Source of the DNA: Cupriavidus sp. P-10
Lineage (GTDB): Bacteria > Pseudomonadota > Gammaproteobacteria > Burkholderiales > Burkholderiaceae
DNA: 64,000 nucleotides
Direction of reading: 5' to 3'
Assembly (NCBI RefSeq): GCF_003402535.2
Contig: NZ_AP025172.1
Span: 1,054,001-1,118,000 of the forward strand
Positions within the stretch are counted from its first letter, which is position 1; every line of letters starts with the position of its first letter. Position numbers and translations under genes: made by a program. Below, piece after piece: positions 46,731-55,623 of the stretch. The notes beneath the pieces were generated by a model. It did not search any database. It was not told the DNA's origin and saw nothing but the letters and a program-made list of their open reading frames with translations.

Positions 46731-47924
46731 ATGACTAAACCAAGACAACCCACCCTTCCACTGGAAGGCGTCCGGGTGATCGAGATCTGCAATGTGGCTG
46801 CGGGCCCCTATTGCGCCATGCTGCTCGCCGACATGGGCGCCGAGGTCATCAAGATCGAACATCCAGAAGGCGGCGATACATTGCGTAGCTGGCCACCCAT
46901 TTCGGCCGGCTACAGCGAGAACTTCGCTTCCCTGAATCGGAACAAGCGGTCGGTGACACTCGATCTTAAGGCTCCGGACGACCTTGCGCGGGCACTGGAT
47001 CTGATCGACACGGCGGATATCCTCGTCGAGAACAACCGGCCCGGTGTCATGGATCGACTGGGGCTGGGGTACGAAGCTTTGCGCGAACGCAATCCGCAAC
47101 TGGTCTACTGCTCGATCTCCGCCTACGGCCAGACTGGCCCGCGCGCCAGCGAAGGCGGCTTTGACCTGACCTTGCAGGCCATGAGCGGCATCATGAGCGT
47201 GACAGGCGAGCCAGGCGGCCCGCCCGTGAAGTGCGGGGTACCGATCGCGGATTTTTCGGCCGGTCTCTATGCCGCATTTGCAATCGTCTGCGCGCTCCAA
47301 CAGGCAAGCGCAACCTGTAAGGGAACGCACGTTGATATCTCCATGCTCGGTGCCACGCTTGGCATTGCTGCATTGCAGACGTCTGAGTTCTTCGGCAGTG
47401 ACCGCGATCCGGTCAAACTGGGCAGCGCCCACCCCCGCAATGCCCCCTATCAGGTGTTTGCCTGCCGCGATGGCTACTTTGGCATGGCGGCTGGTAACAA
47501 CGCGCTGTGGGGCTCGGTATGTAGCGCCATGTCGCGCGACGAGTGGCTGGCTGATGGCCGCTTCACCAGTCCCATGCTGCGGGCCAAACATCAGGTGGAA
47601 CTTCGCACGCTGCTGGAGGCCGAGTTCATTCGGGAAGACGCTGCGACGTGGCTGGAGCGCTTCCGGGCGGCCGGCGTGCCGTGCGCGCCGATCAACAGCT
47701 ACTCCGACGTGCTGACCGACGAACAGGTCGAGTACATGCAGTGGGTCCAACCCCTCACGCTGCCCAATGGGGTGGAAACCCGCACCTTTGCCTCACCGAT
47801 TCGCATGTCCGGACTCAACCTGCCGATCCGCAGTGCCCCACCGGCGCTGGGAGAACACAACGCGACGATTCTAGGTGTAGCCGAAGTATCCAGTGAGGAG
47901 ATCACGCAATGCATGACACCCTGA
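46731..47924 (+). CDS. CaiB/BaiF family III CoA-transferase
   Basis: A 397-residue family III CoA-transferase. LEGVRVIEICNVAAGPYCAMLLADMGAEVIK at the N terminus is cut here to its key parts: the conserved GPYC and LADMGAEVIK blocks. LDLKAPDD and the catalytic-Asp region PIADFSAGLYA (about 165-175) follow. Such enzymes move CoA between acids, avoiding ATP use. Start ATG 46731 fits the family start. It overlaps the next gene by 16 bases. It is likely the activation step for the acid imported by the AtoE-type transporter. Confidence 0.9.
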   Translation: MTKPRQPTLPLEGVRVIEICNVAAGPYCAMLLADMGAEVIKIEHPEGGDTLRSWPPISAGYSENFASLNRNKRSVTLDLKAPDDLARALDLIDTADILVENNRPGVMDRLGLGYEALRERNPQLVYCSISAYGQTGPRASEGGFDLTLQAMSGIMSVTGEPGGPPVKCGVPIADFSAGLYAAFAIVCALQQASATCKGTHVDISMLGATLGIAALQTSEFFGSDRDPVKLGSAHPRNAPYQVFACRDGYFGMAAGNNALWGSVCSAMSRDEWLADGRFTSPMLRAKHQVELRTLLEAEFIREDAATWLERFRAAGVPCAPINSYSDVLTDEQVEYMQWVQPLTLPNGVETRTFASPIRMSGLNLPIRSAPPALGEHNATILGVAEVSSEEITQCMTP

Positions 47925-48631
47925 TCGTTAATCGGGACGGCGATTCTGTCACGCTCACGCTGAATCGACCCGACAAGTTGAATGCCTTGTGTCCAGAACT
48001 CGTGGAAGCATTGATCGAGGCGATCCAACTGGCTCACGCCGATGGGCATGTCAGACTTATCGCCTTTCGTGGTATGGGACGCAACTTCTGCGCGGGCTTC
48101 GACCTGGGCAACCTCGGCCAGGCAACGGACGCGAGCCTTCTCCTACGGCTGGTCAGGATCGAAACGCTGCTGCAACTGATTGCGTACTCCCGCTGCATGA
48201 CCGTAGCGTACGCGCATGGCAAGAACTTTGGCGCCGGCGTCGATCTTTTCGCCGTCTGCAAAAGACGTTATGCCACGTCGGACGCAAAATTCCGCATGCC
48301 CGGTCTGCTGTTTGATCTGGTGCTTGGAACACGGCGTTTCGCCGCACTCGTCGGCGCCGAACGGGCCCGTGAAATTCTCCAAACCGTGCGCGAGATTTCC
48401 GCCGATGAAGCCAGCCAGATTGGTCTGGTTTCTCGCATCACCGAGCAGGATGACTGGACTGCCATCTTCGCACGTGACCTCAAGGAGGTGGCCATGCTTT
48501 CCTACCGCGCGCAGCAAAGCCTATACACAGCGGTGCATCAATCGACAGCGGATATCGACATGGCGGCATTGGTCAGATCGGCCGCGGAGCCAGGATTGCG
48601 GCGCCGCATCGAGCAGTACCTTGGTCGATAG
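47909..48631 (+). CDS. Divergent enoyl-CoA hydratase/isomerase (crotonase family)
   Basis: A 240-residue crotonase-fold protein with LNRPDKLNAL and oxyanion-hole GRNFCAGFDLG. The two usual catalytic glutamates are not in place: the segment reads NFGAGVDLFAVC where hydratases have GGCELA, and MPGLLFDLVLG where they have a GxPE motif. It may therefore be an isomerase, hydrolase or lyase rather than a hydratase. GAGGAG precedes ATG 47909, which overlaps the CoA-transferase end by 16 bases, so the two are tightly coupled. Confidence 0.85.
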   Translation: MHDTLIVNRDGDSVTLTLNRPDKLNALCPELVEALIEAIQLAHADGHVRLIAFRGMGRNFCAGFDLGNLGQATDASLLLRLVRIETLLQLIAYSRCMTVAYAHGKNFGAGVDLFAVCKRRYATSDAKFRMPGLLFDLVLGTRRFAALVGAERAREILQTVREISADEASQIGLVSRITEQDDWTAIFARDLKEVAMLSYRAQQSLYTAVHQSTADIDMAALVRSAAEPGLRRRIEQYLGR

Positions 48632-48668
48632 ACCCGCTCCATTTTGAAACTGTAGACACGCGACACTT

Positions 48669-49775
<1,107 letters not shown>

Positions 49776-49783
49776 GGCGCGCC

Positions 49784-50707
49784 ATGATGGAACTGATCTC
49801 GCAACATGGTTGCCATGGCGGCGTGCAGCGCTTCTACCGCCATGACTCGGCGGCGATCGGGCTACCGATGCGGTTCTCGGTGTTCCTGCCGCCGCATGCG
49901 CAGGGCGGCGCGAAGGTACCGGTGCTGTTCTACCTGGCCGGCCTGACCTGCACCGAAGAGACCTTCATGATCAAAGCCGGGGCGCAGCGCTTTGCCGCCG
50001 AGCACGGCCTGATGCTGGTGGCGCCCGACACCAGCCCGCGCGGCGCGGGCGAGCCGGGCGAGGCCGATACGTGGGACTTCGGCGTGGGAGCGGGCTTCTA
50101 CCTCGACGCCACCCGTGCGCCGTGGAGCAGGCACTGGCGCATGGAGAGCTACGTTACCGACGAACTGTTCGACCTCGTCACCACCGCGCTGCCCGGCGAT
50201 GCTGACCGCGTGGGGATTTTCGGCCACTCGATGGGCGGCCATGGCGCTCTGGTGCTGGCGCAGCGCCATCCCGAGCGCTTCCGTTCGGTGTCGGCCTTCG
50301 CGCCGATCGCCGCGCCGTCGCGCTGCCCGTGGGGAGCAAAGGCGTTTGCCGGCTACCTCGGCGACAACAAGAGTGCCTGGGCAGATCATGATGCTACTGC
50401 GCTGATGCGGAAACAGATCCATCCACCCTTTTCGGACGGAATCCTGATAGACCAAGGACTATCAGATCAGTATCTGCACGAGCAACTTCTACCTGACGCG
50501 TTTGCAGAGGCCTGCGCCCACGTTGGTCAACGCCTCATTCTCCGACGGCATGAAGGCTACGATCACGGCTACTACTTTATCGCTTCCTTCATAGCGGATC
50601 ACATTCGCTTCCATGGAAGCGTCCTAGATGGTTCACGCCGACCGTTGTTGACCATCTCTGCGACCTGGGATGCTCCATCAGAAGAAAATCCCTTGATTCC
50701 AGCTTAG
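49784..50707 (+). CDS. fghA: S-formylglutathione hydrolase with altered C terminus
   Basis: A 307-residue esterase-D family hydrolase releasing formate from S-formylglutathione. The nucleophile elbow GHSMGGHGAL (about 145-154) and the catalytic-His region EGYDHGYYF are present. The family is usually about 280 residues. Here the end runs about 25 residues beyond HIRFH with unfamiliar sequence. Near 50380 codon use changes abruptly from GC-rich to mixed, as if the 3' third came from another allele by recombination. The active-site residues survive, so it is probably functional. Confidence 0.91.
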   Translation: MMELISQHGCHGGVQRFYRHDSAAIGLPMRFSVFLPPHAQGGAKVPVLFYLAGLTCTEETFMIKAGAQRFAAEHGLMLVAPDTSPRGAGEPGEADTWDFGVGAGFYLDATRAPWSRHWRMESYVTDELFDLVTTALPGDADRVGIFGHSMGGHGALVLAQRHPERFRSVSAFAPIAAPSRCPWGAKAFAGYLGDNKSAWADHDATALMRKQIHPPFSDGILIDQGLSDQYLHEQLLPDAFAEACAHVGQRLILRRHEGYDHGYYFIASFIADHIRFHGSVLDGSRRPLLTISATWDAPSEENPLIPA

Positions 50708-50799
50708 TGCGATCCAAGCTGCTGCGCTGTAACCGAATGCTTGCCATCGCATCGCCCTGCCACATCCCGCCCCTCACTTGCCTCAAAGGAGGTTTAATT

Positions 50800-51180
50800 A
50801 TGGCAATCTTTACCCACATTGTTATCGGCACCAATGACCTGGAGCGTGCCCGCGCATTCTATGACGACGTGCTTGGTACGCTTGGCATCACGCGCGTCAT
50901 GAATCTGGACACGGCCTCGCTATGGGGCGTAGACGGTCCGGAGTTCATGGTCACCAAGCCAGGGAACGGCCTGCCATCCACGTATGCCAATGGAGGTACT
51001 GTCAGCTTTGCCGCGCCCAATCGCTCCGCGGTCCATGCCTTCCATGAGGCCGCAATCGGTAAGGGTGCGCGGGATGAAGGCGCACCCGGCCCCCGGAATT
51101 TTACCCCTACCGCTTATGCGGCATATGTGAGGGACCCCGATGGCAACAAGATTTGCACTTATTGCTTCGATCCAGCGTAA
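50800..51180 (+). CDS. VOC-family (glyoxalase-like) protein
   Basis: A 126-residue vicinal-oxygen-chelate protein with paired beta-alpha-beta-beta-beta modules: FTHIVIGTNDLERARAFYDD at the start and YVRDPDGNKICTYCF at the end. The start ATG 50800 has AAAGGAGG seven bases upstream; an earlier frame start at 50707 is unlikely. Family members include glyoxalases, dioxygenases and resistance proteins. Being next to glutathione-dependent formaldehyde genes, it may act on a glutathione adduct. A strong terminator follows. Confidence 0.87.
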   Translation: MAIFTHIVIGTNDLERARAFYDDVLGTLGITRVMNLDTASLWGVDGPEFMVTKPGNGLPSTYANGGTVSFAAPNRSAVHAFHEAAIGKGARDEGAPGPRNFTPTAYAAYVRDPDGNKICTYCFDPA

Positions 51181-51266
51181 GCCAGTCAATGCTGCGAGCC
51201 CCTTTATGCGGCGAAAGGATTTACCGTATCGGCTCTCGTCGCATGGCTGAACCACTCTAGAGCGTG

Positions 51267-51311
51267 ATCGTGCGGCGTGCCATCTTCGGCGCCGCACGAT
51301 TCTATTATTTT
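51267..51311 (+). terminator. Rho-independent terminator after the VOC gene
   Basis: Perfect 11-bp arms ATCGTGCGGCG / CGCCGCACGAT with a 12-base loop, followed by the T-rich TCTATTATTTT. It ends the rightward operon. The remaining bases to 51565 hold no recognised gene. Confidence 0.8.
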
Positions 51312-51565
51312 AGGGGAGGCTACTGATGGGGTCATCGTACTTTGCGTGCGAAATCTGGCGGTAGTCGCCCTGAAACGAGAACCAAGGTACCTAGAAGAGC
51401 CGCTTGCGGCTTCGTGGCAGCCCGCAGTTTGTACGGCAGGCGTTTTTACGAGCCATTAATCCGTATGGATTTTTGGAGCAAAGCCGCCAGATTTTGCACT
51501 AGAAGTACGATCACCCAACAGCGGGCCTTTGGCGCTTGGTGCGGCCGGCTCGCAGCCGCCCGCAC

Positions 51566-52324
51566 TTACTTCAGCGTCTTCAACCGGTTGTTCGCCGTAT
51601 GCGCGCCTTCGGTACCGGGATACTTGGCCCCCACCTGTTCCAGCGTTTTGCGCGCGGCCGCCTTCTGGCCGGACTCGAGCTGATTATTGGCCACCGCGAT
51701 CATGGCGTCCGGCACCTTGGGATGCGTCGGGTTGGCATGGATCATTTTCTGCAGCACCCAGGTGGACCCCTTGTAGTCGCGCTGCGCGTAGAGCGAGTTG
51801 CCGAGCCAGTACTGCGCCAGCGGCAGGTACGGGCTCTGCGGATATTTCTTGATAAACGACGAGAGCGAATTCCCGGCGCTCTTGAAGTCGCCCGCCTGGA
51901 AATGCTTGAGCGCGGCGTCGTATTCGGGCTTCTCGCCCGGCGGCGACGTGCCCTGGCGGTCTTCGCCCGAAGCGTGCTGCGGCTCGAACTTCTTCAGGCG
52001 CGCATCCAGGTCGGCGTAATAGTCCTTCTGCTGCTTCTGCAGCGTCGCCACCGTGTTCTGCAGCACTTCGTTCTGGCCGCGTAGTCGCGCGACTTCCTGG
52101 CGTAGGCCTTCGAGCTGGTTCTGCAGGTCGAGTGTGGTGCGGCTGTTCTGCTCAATGCGCTGGGTAGCCGTCGCCTGGAAGCTGTTGAACTGTTCGCGCA
52201 GGTTGATGACCGTTTTGCGCGCCTGCTCATCGTCGAATACGCCGGCGTGTGCCTGCGTGGGTGGCAGCATACCGCCGCTCGCCATGGCGGCGAGCCACAC
52301 CAGGGTAAAAACGCGTACTTTCAT
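51566..52324 (-). CDS. cpoB: Cell division coordinator CpoB / YbgF (tol-pal system protein)
   Basis: A 252-residue periplasmic protein. The N terminus is a signal peptide (MKVRVFTLVWLAAMASGG through AHA), then a coiled-coil trimerisation segment (about 35-105) and C-terminal TPR units (about 125-245) with YDAALKHFQAGDF and SPYLPLAQYWLGNSLY. Start ATG 52324 is fixed by the signal peptide. CpoB normally follows pal and coordinates Tol-Pal with PBP1b. Here no tol or pal gene is near, so this may be an extra or displaced copy. Confidence 0.9.
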   Translation of the reverse strand: MKVRVFTLVWLAAMASGGMLPPTQAHAGVFDDEQARKTVINLREQFNSFQATATQRIEQNSRTTLDLQNQLEGLRQEVARLRGQNEVLQNTVATLQKQQKDYYADLDARLKKFEPQHASGEDRQGTSPPGEKPEYDAALKHFQAGDFKSAGNSLSSFIKKYPQSPYLPLAQYWLGNSLYAQRDYKGSTWVLQKMIHANPTHPKVPDAMIAVANNQLESGQKAAARKTLEQVGAKYPGTEGAHTANNRLKTLK

Positions 52325-52400
52325 GGATGGGCGTCGTTGGTTGTGTCGGTGAGCGCTCGTCAGATCGCCGTTGGTCTGAGGGCCAAATGCATCGGCGGGC

Positions 52401-52667
52401 CTATCCCGCCCGGAAAAACTCGACGCTCTGCCCCGCATTGACGGCCCGCTTGAGCCACGACGGCATCTCGCCCTGCCCGTCCCAGGTCAGCCCTTCCGCG
52501 TTGCGGTAGCAGACCACCGGAGGCGGAGGCGGCGGTGGGGGTGGCTCGGGTGGGGGCGGAGGCGCGAAGCACCCCGCCGCGTCGAGCTCTTCCAAGGTGA
52601 GCCCGTAGTCGTCCATCTGCGCCTGGATCCAGCGGATCGCGTCCGCCCGCTCAGTTTTTGCTGTCAT
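52401..52667 (-). CDS. Small H-NS-like DNA-binding protein with polyproline linker
   Basis: An 88-residue protein. The N terminus MTAKTERADAIRWIQAQMDD forms a short helix, then an uninterrupted proline-rich linker (about 40-55), then the H-NS-type DNA-binding end with CYRNAEGLTWDGQGEMPSWL. The ATG at 52667 corresponds to the ATG that overlaps the kfrA stop at 54060, showing that it was once the gene directly after kfrA. H-NS proteins of this short type bind AT-rich DNA. Upstream sequence is a decayed copy of the kfrA 3' end. Confidence 0.75.
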   Translation of the reverse strand: MTAKTERADAIRWIQAQMDDYGLTLEELDAAGCFAPPPPPEPPPPPPPPPVVCYRNAEGLTWDGQGEMPSWLKRAVNAGQSVEFFRAG

Positions 52668-52745
52668 CGCTGCCGTCACTGCTGTCGTTGCCTTCGTCCT
52701 GGTTGCCAGGCAGCGCCGCCGCCCCCGGCTCGTTGCACAGCTCTT
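52615..52745. repeat. Direct repeat, kfrA-tail/H-NS-start junction (copy 1)
   Basis: About 130 bases, roughly 90 percent identical by eye to about 54007-54140, same orientation. It contains the last codons of a KfrA-like acidic tail overlapping the first codons of the small H-NS gene. Confidence 0.7.
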
Positions 52746-52842
52746 CCCCTTGGTCTTCCTGCGCAGTGGTCGCCGAACTTCCGGCCTGCCGAGTTTGCTA
52801 GTCAGAAGGGGGGCGGACCGGCCGCGCCCGCCAACCTGTCGT

Positions 52843-53880
52843 TCAGTACAAGAGATCGATGAGGAAGCGCTCGGGCTTCTTGCCAATCCACGCGGGAGCC
52901 CGACCGCGCCCTGACCAGGTCTGGCCCGTCTTGGGGTTGCGGTACCTCGGGAGCGGCGCGGCCTTCGTCTTGGTCGGGACAGCGCGGGCAGCGGGCTCAA
53001 CACTGGGCTGGCCCGCAATGTCCTCAATGCTGAGGTCGTACTCCTGCATCCACTGCCGAATCTCCTCCACGACCTTTGGCACTTCCGCGGCTCGCAACTG
53101 CTCAAGTTGCGCATTGACAGATGCCAGTTGAGCGAGCAGTGAGGATTGGGACGGGCGTTGGGTTGCGGTAGGCGCCTTTTGCTCCTGTCGCGGCTTCCGG
53201 GTTCGCGTCTTCTGAGTCGGCGCTTCCGGGGCAGCCTCCACTCCAGGCAGTGCTCTCTGCTTCGGCCCGCGCTTCCGGGTTGGGGTCTCCGTGACTTCCG
53301 GAGCGGCAACTTCAGCTAGGATTTTCGGCTTCCGACCGCGCTTCGGGGCCCGCGTCTCTCCTGGCGTAGCTTCCGCAGCTGGGGCGTAACGCGGTACTAC
53401 CGGGGCGGCCGTTTCGGTCAGTTCGCCCTGGGCGGCAGCTTCCATCGGTTCGTCCGTGGCCAGGACTTCAACCGCAGCTTCGGCCACGGCTTCAGTGGTC
53501 GCTTCCGAGGGCATGGCTTCAATGGGCGCTTCCGGCGCGTCAGATTCAGTCAACGCTTCCGCTGCAGCGGTGGCTTCTATCGATGCTTCCGGTGCCACGT
53601 CTTCCGTTGAAGCGTCCGGGGCTGTGTAAGGCCGCCGGCGCCGATATGACACCGTCGCCGTCGGGCCGCTATCCCGGCTTGTGGACCAGAAGTCCATGCG
53701 TCGGGCCTGAGTGTCATTGCTGCCACTACCGACGCCTGCACCACTGGCTTCACCAATGACGAGATCCGCGTCGCGCATCGCCTCAGCGATGGGAAGCTCC
53801 ATCTGACCAAGTCCGTCCGTCGCATTGCTCGCGACAACGGGTTCAACCACTTGCTTCGGGGCCAATTCGTTCTCCTTCAT
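52843..53880 (-). CDS. H-NS-family protein with long Ala/Glu-rich N-terminal region
   Basis: A 345-residue protein. The C-terminal 40 residues are an H-NS DNA-binding domain (YRNPKTGQTWSGRGRAPAWI), preceded by a helical segment (LLAQLASVNAQLEQLRAAEV) that resembles the H-NS oligomerisation helix. The middle is low-complexity, rich in Ala, Glu, Pro and Thr, with AT-hook-like basic patches (KRGRKPK, RKRGPK). ATG 53880 is preferred; the frame is open to ATG 54060, which overlaps the kfrA stop, but that extension looks like read-through. It is probably a nucleoid-associated silencer. Confidence 0.8.
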   Translation of the reverse strand: MKENELAPKQVVEPVVASNATDGLGQMELPIAEAMRDADLVIGEASGAGVGSGSNDTQARRMDFWSTSRDSGPTATVSYRRRRPYTAPDASTEDVAPEASIEATAAAEALTESDAPEAPIEAMPSEATTEAVAEAAVEVLATDEPMEAAAQGELTETAAPVVPRYAPAAEATPGETRAPKRGRKPKILAEVAAPEVTETPTRKRGPKQRALPGVEAAPEAPTQKTRTRKPRQEQKAPTATQRPSQSSLLAQLASVNAQLEQLRAAEVPKVVEEIRQWMQEYDLSIEDIAGQPSVEPAARAVPTKTKAAPLPRYRNPKTGQTWSGRGRAPAWIGKKPERFLIDLLY

Positions 53881-54006
53881 TGAAGTCACTGCACGGGCAG
53901 ACGCTTCCAAATCCCATGGACGGTGAGACCTTGTCTCTTGCGTGTCGTTCGAACTTACCCATCGGCGTTTATGTGATGCAAGGTTGGGGGATGGCCCGTC
54001 GTCGTC

Positions 54007-54140
54007 CCTCTGCGCCTGGATCCGGCGGATCGCGTTCGCCCGCTCAGTCTTTGCTGTCATCGCTGCCGTCACTGCTGTCGTTGCCTTCGTCCTGATTGTT
54101 GGGTAGCGCCGCCCCCGGCTCGTCGCCCTGTTCTTCGCCC
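54007..54140. repeat. Direct repeat, kfrA-tail/H-NS-start junction (copy 2)
   Basis: Counterpart of 52615-52745. Here it is the genuine end of kfrA overlapping the start of a truncated H-NS frame. The two repeats flank the long H-NS-like gene. Confidence 0.7.
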
Positions 54141-55246
54141 AGCTCATCCTGCTGAGCTTCCCCCTGACCGTCGCCCTGCTCTTCCGGCGCGGTCGCCGCC
54201 GCACTGCCGCCCTTGCGCCGCCTTCCACCACCGCCGTCGCGTTCGCGCGGCGCGACGCGCAGGGTGGCCAGCAACTGGCGCGCGAGCGCCGCTTCCGCTT
54301 CGGCCCGCTCGGCCCGGCGCTGCGCCGCGGCGAGTTCCGCCTGCACGGTGTCCAGGTCGCCCGCCGCCTTGCGCTGCGCCTGCTCGGTGGCCGCGAGCCG
54401 ATCGGCCAGCGCCGCGGTCTGCGCTTCGAGCCTGGCGCGGCCCTCCGCCTGCGCCACCGCCGCATCGCGCGCCTCGCTGCGTGCCGCCGCCAGTTCGGCG
54501 CGCAGGTCTTCGGCCGTGCGCTCGCTCTTCTGGCGCGCGGTGCGCTCCTGGTCCAGTTCGCGCAGGCTGCGCCGCTCGCTGGCTTCCGCCCGTTCCTGCG
54601 CGAGCGTCACGGCCTCGCGCGCCCGCTCCAGCTCCGTCGAGAATTGGGTTCGCAAGGCGTCCAGCTGGCGCCGTCCCGCTTCGAGTTCCGTCCGCCCCGC
54701 CTCGAGCCGGGCCTGGGTCGCCGCGTGGGCCTGGCGTTCCGCCACCAGCTCCGCCTGCACGGCGTCGTGCGTCGCGCGCGCCTCGGCCAGATGCGCCGAG
54801 AGGGCGGCCGCCTCCTCCCGCGCGCCCGCAGTCTCGGTCCGCGCGGCGTCGCGCTCGGCCTCGGCGACGCTGGCCGCATGGCGGGCCTCGGCGCGCAGCG
54901 TGGCCAGTTCGCCGGTGGCGGCCTCGTTGGCCGCCTGCCAGATGGTCTGCACCGCCCCGGCCGCGATGTCCTTCAACGCCTCCGGCAGGTCGGGATGGTC
55001 GATGGTGACGCGCGTACGCCCGCGCAGCTCCTGCCAGAACTGCTGCAACACCTCGGCGGGCGTGCCCATGCTGCCCTTGCGCACCAGGCTGTAGAGCTTG
55101 TTGGCGGTGGGCGTGACGCCGTAGCGGAAGAACAGCAGGCCGCAGACCTCGCGGTACAGCGCGCGGGTCTCGGGAAAGCGCCCGCGCAGCTCGGCCAGGT
55201 CGGCCTGCAGCGCAGTGTCGGTCAGATCCAGGTCGGCAGCGGCCAT
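54044..55246 (-). CDS. kfrA: KfrA-like DNA-binding protein
   Basis: A 400-residue KfrA-family protein. The N-terminal DNA-binding domain (about 20-115) includes REVCGLLFFRYGVTPTANKL. A very long alanine- and glutamate-rich coiled coil (about 120-340) follows, then an acidic, Gln/Gly-rich tail. On plasmids KfrA is an autoregulated, filament-forming accessory partition factor. The promoter region contains two palindromes, consistent with autoregulation. The stop codon overlaps an H-NS-like start. Its presence suggests this part of the replicon derives from a plasmid. Confidence 0.85.
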   Translation of the reverse strand: MAAADLDLTDTALQADLAELRGRFPETRALYREVCGLLFFRYGVTPTANKLYSLVRKGSMGTPAEVLQQFWQELRGRTRVTIDHPDLPEALKDIAAGAVQTIWQAANEAATGELATLRAEARHAASVAEAERDAARTETAGAREEAAALSAHLAEARATHDAVQAELVAERQAHAATQARLEAGRTELEAGRRQLDALRTQFSTELERAREAVTLAQERAEASERRSLRELDQERTARQKSERTAEDLRAELAAARSEARDAAVAQAEGRARLEAQTAALADRLAATEQAQRKAAGDLDTVQAELAAAQRRAERAEAEAALARQLLATLRVAPRERDGGGGRRRKGGSAAATAPEEQGDGQGEAQQDELGEEQGDEPGAALPNNQDEGNDSSDGSDDSKD

Positions 55247-55277
55247 GGGGGAGAAAATCGGAAAAGTGATGATAAAT

Positions 55278-55346
55278 ATTACACCGTAATACGTAATAAA
55301 GCCAATTTCTGACGGGATACTTTAGACATAACTGCGCTTATGTCTA
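55278..55346. promoter_or_regulatory. kfrA promoter with operator palindromes
   Basis: A perfect inverted repeat TAGACATA-8-TATGTCTA occupies 55323-55346. A second, ATTAC...GTAAT (55278-55297), lies between a leftward minus-35-like TTGGCT and minus-10-like TAATAT (18-base spacer). Both lie just upstream of the kfrA start, as expected for KfrA autorepression. Confidence 0.55.
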
Positions 55347-55623
55347 CAATAGAGGCCCTACCCGCCTGCTCACGCTGCCGTCGGCCGCCCCGCGTGGGAC
55401 TACGCCCCGATCACACTCGCGTCGCGCGCTATGGGACCTGGCGGCAACGCATACCAACCTACCCCGGCGCGAAGGAAGGACGAGCGGCGGCGGCGGGCGG
55501 CCGTGCTGGCCACAAGAACCTGCTTCGCTAGAAGCGCTTTCCGGCCCACCGCATAGGTGGCATGCCCAACCTGCCATCCGGCCAAGCGCGGGTCCTGACC
55601 GGTAGCAGGCGCGTGCGCCAGGC

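Noticed and set aside
46725..47750. Leftward 341-codon ORF
   Set aside because: Antisense shadow of the CaiB-type CoA-transferase gene.
54213..55094. Rightward Arg/Ser-rich 293-codon ORF
   Set aside because: Antisense shadow of the kfrA coiled coil.
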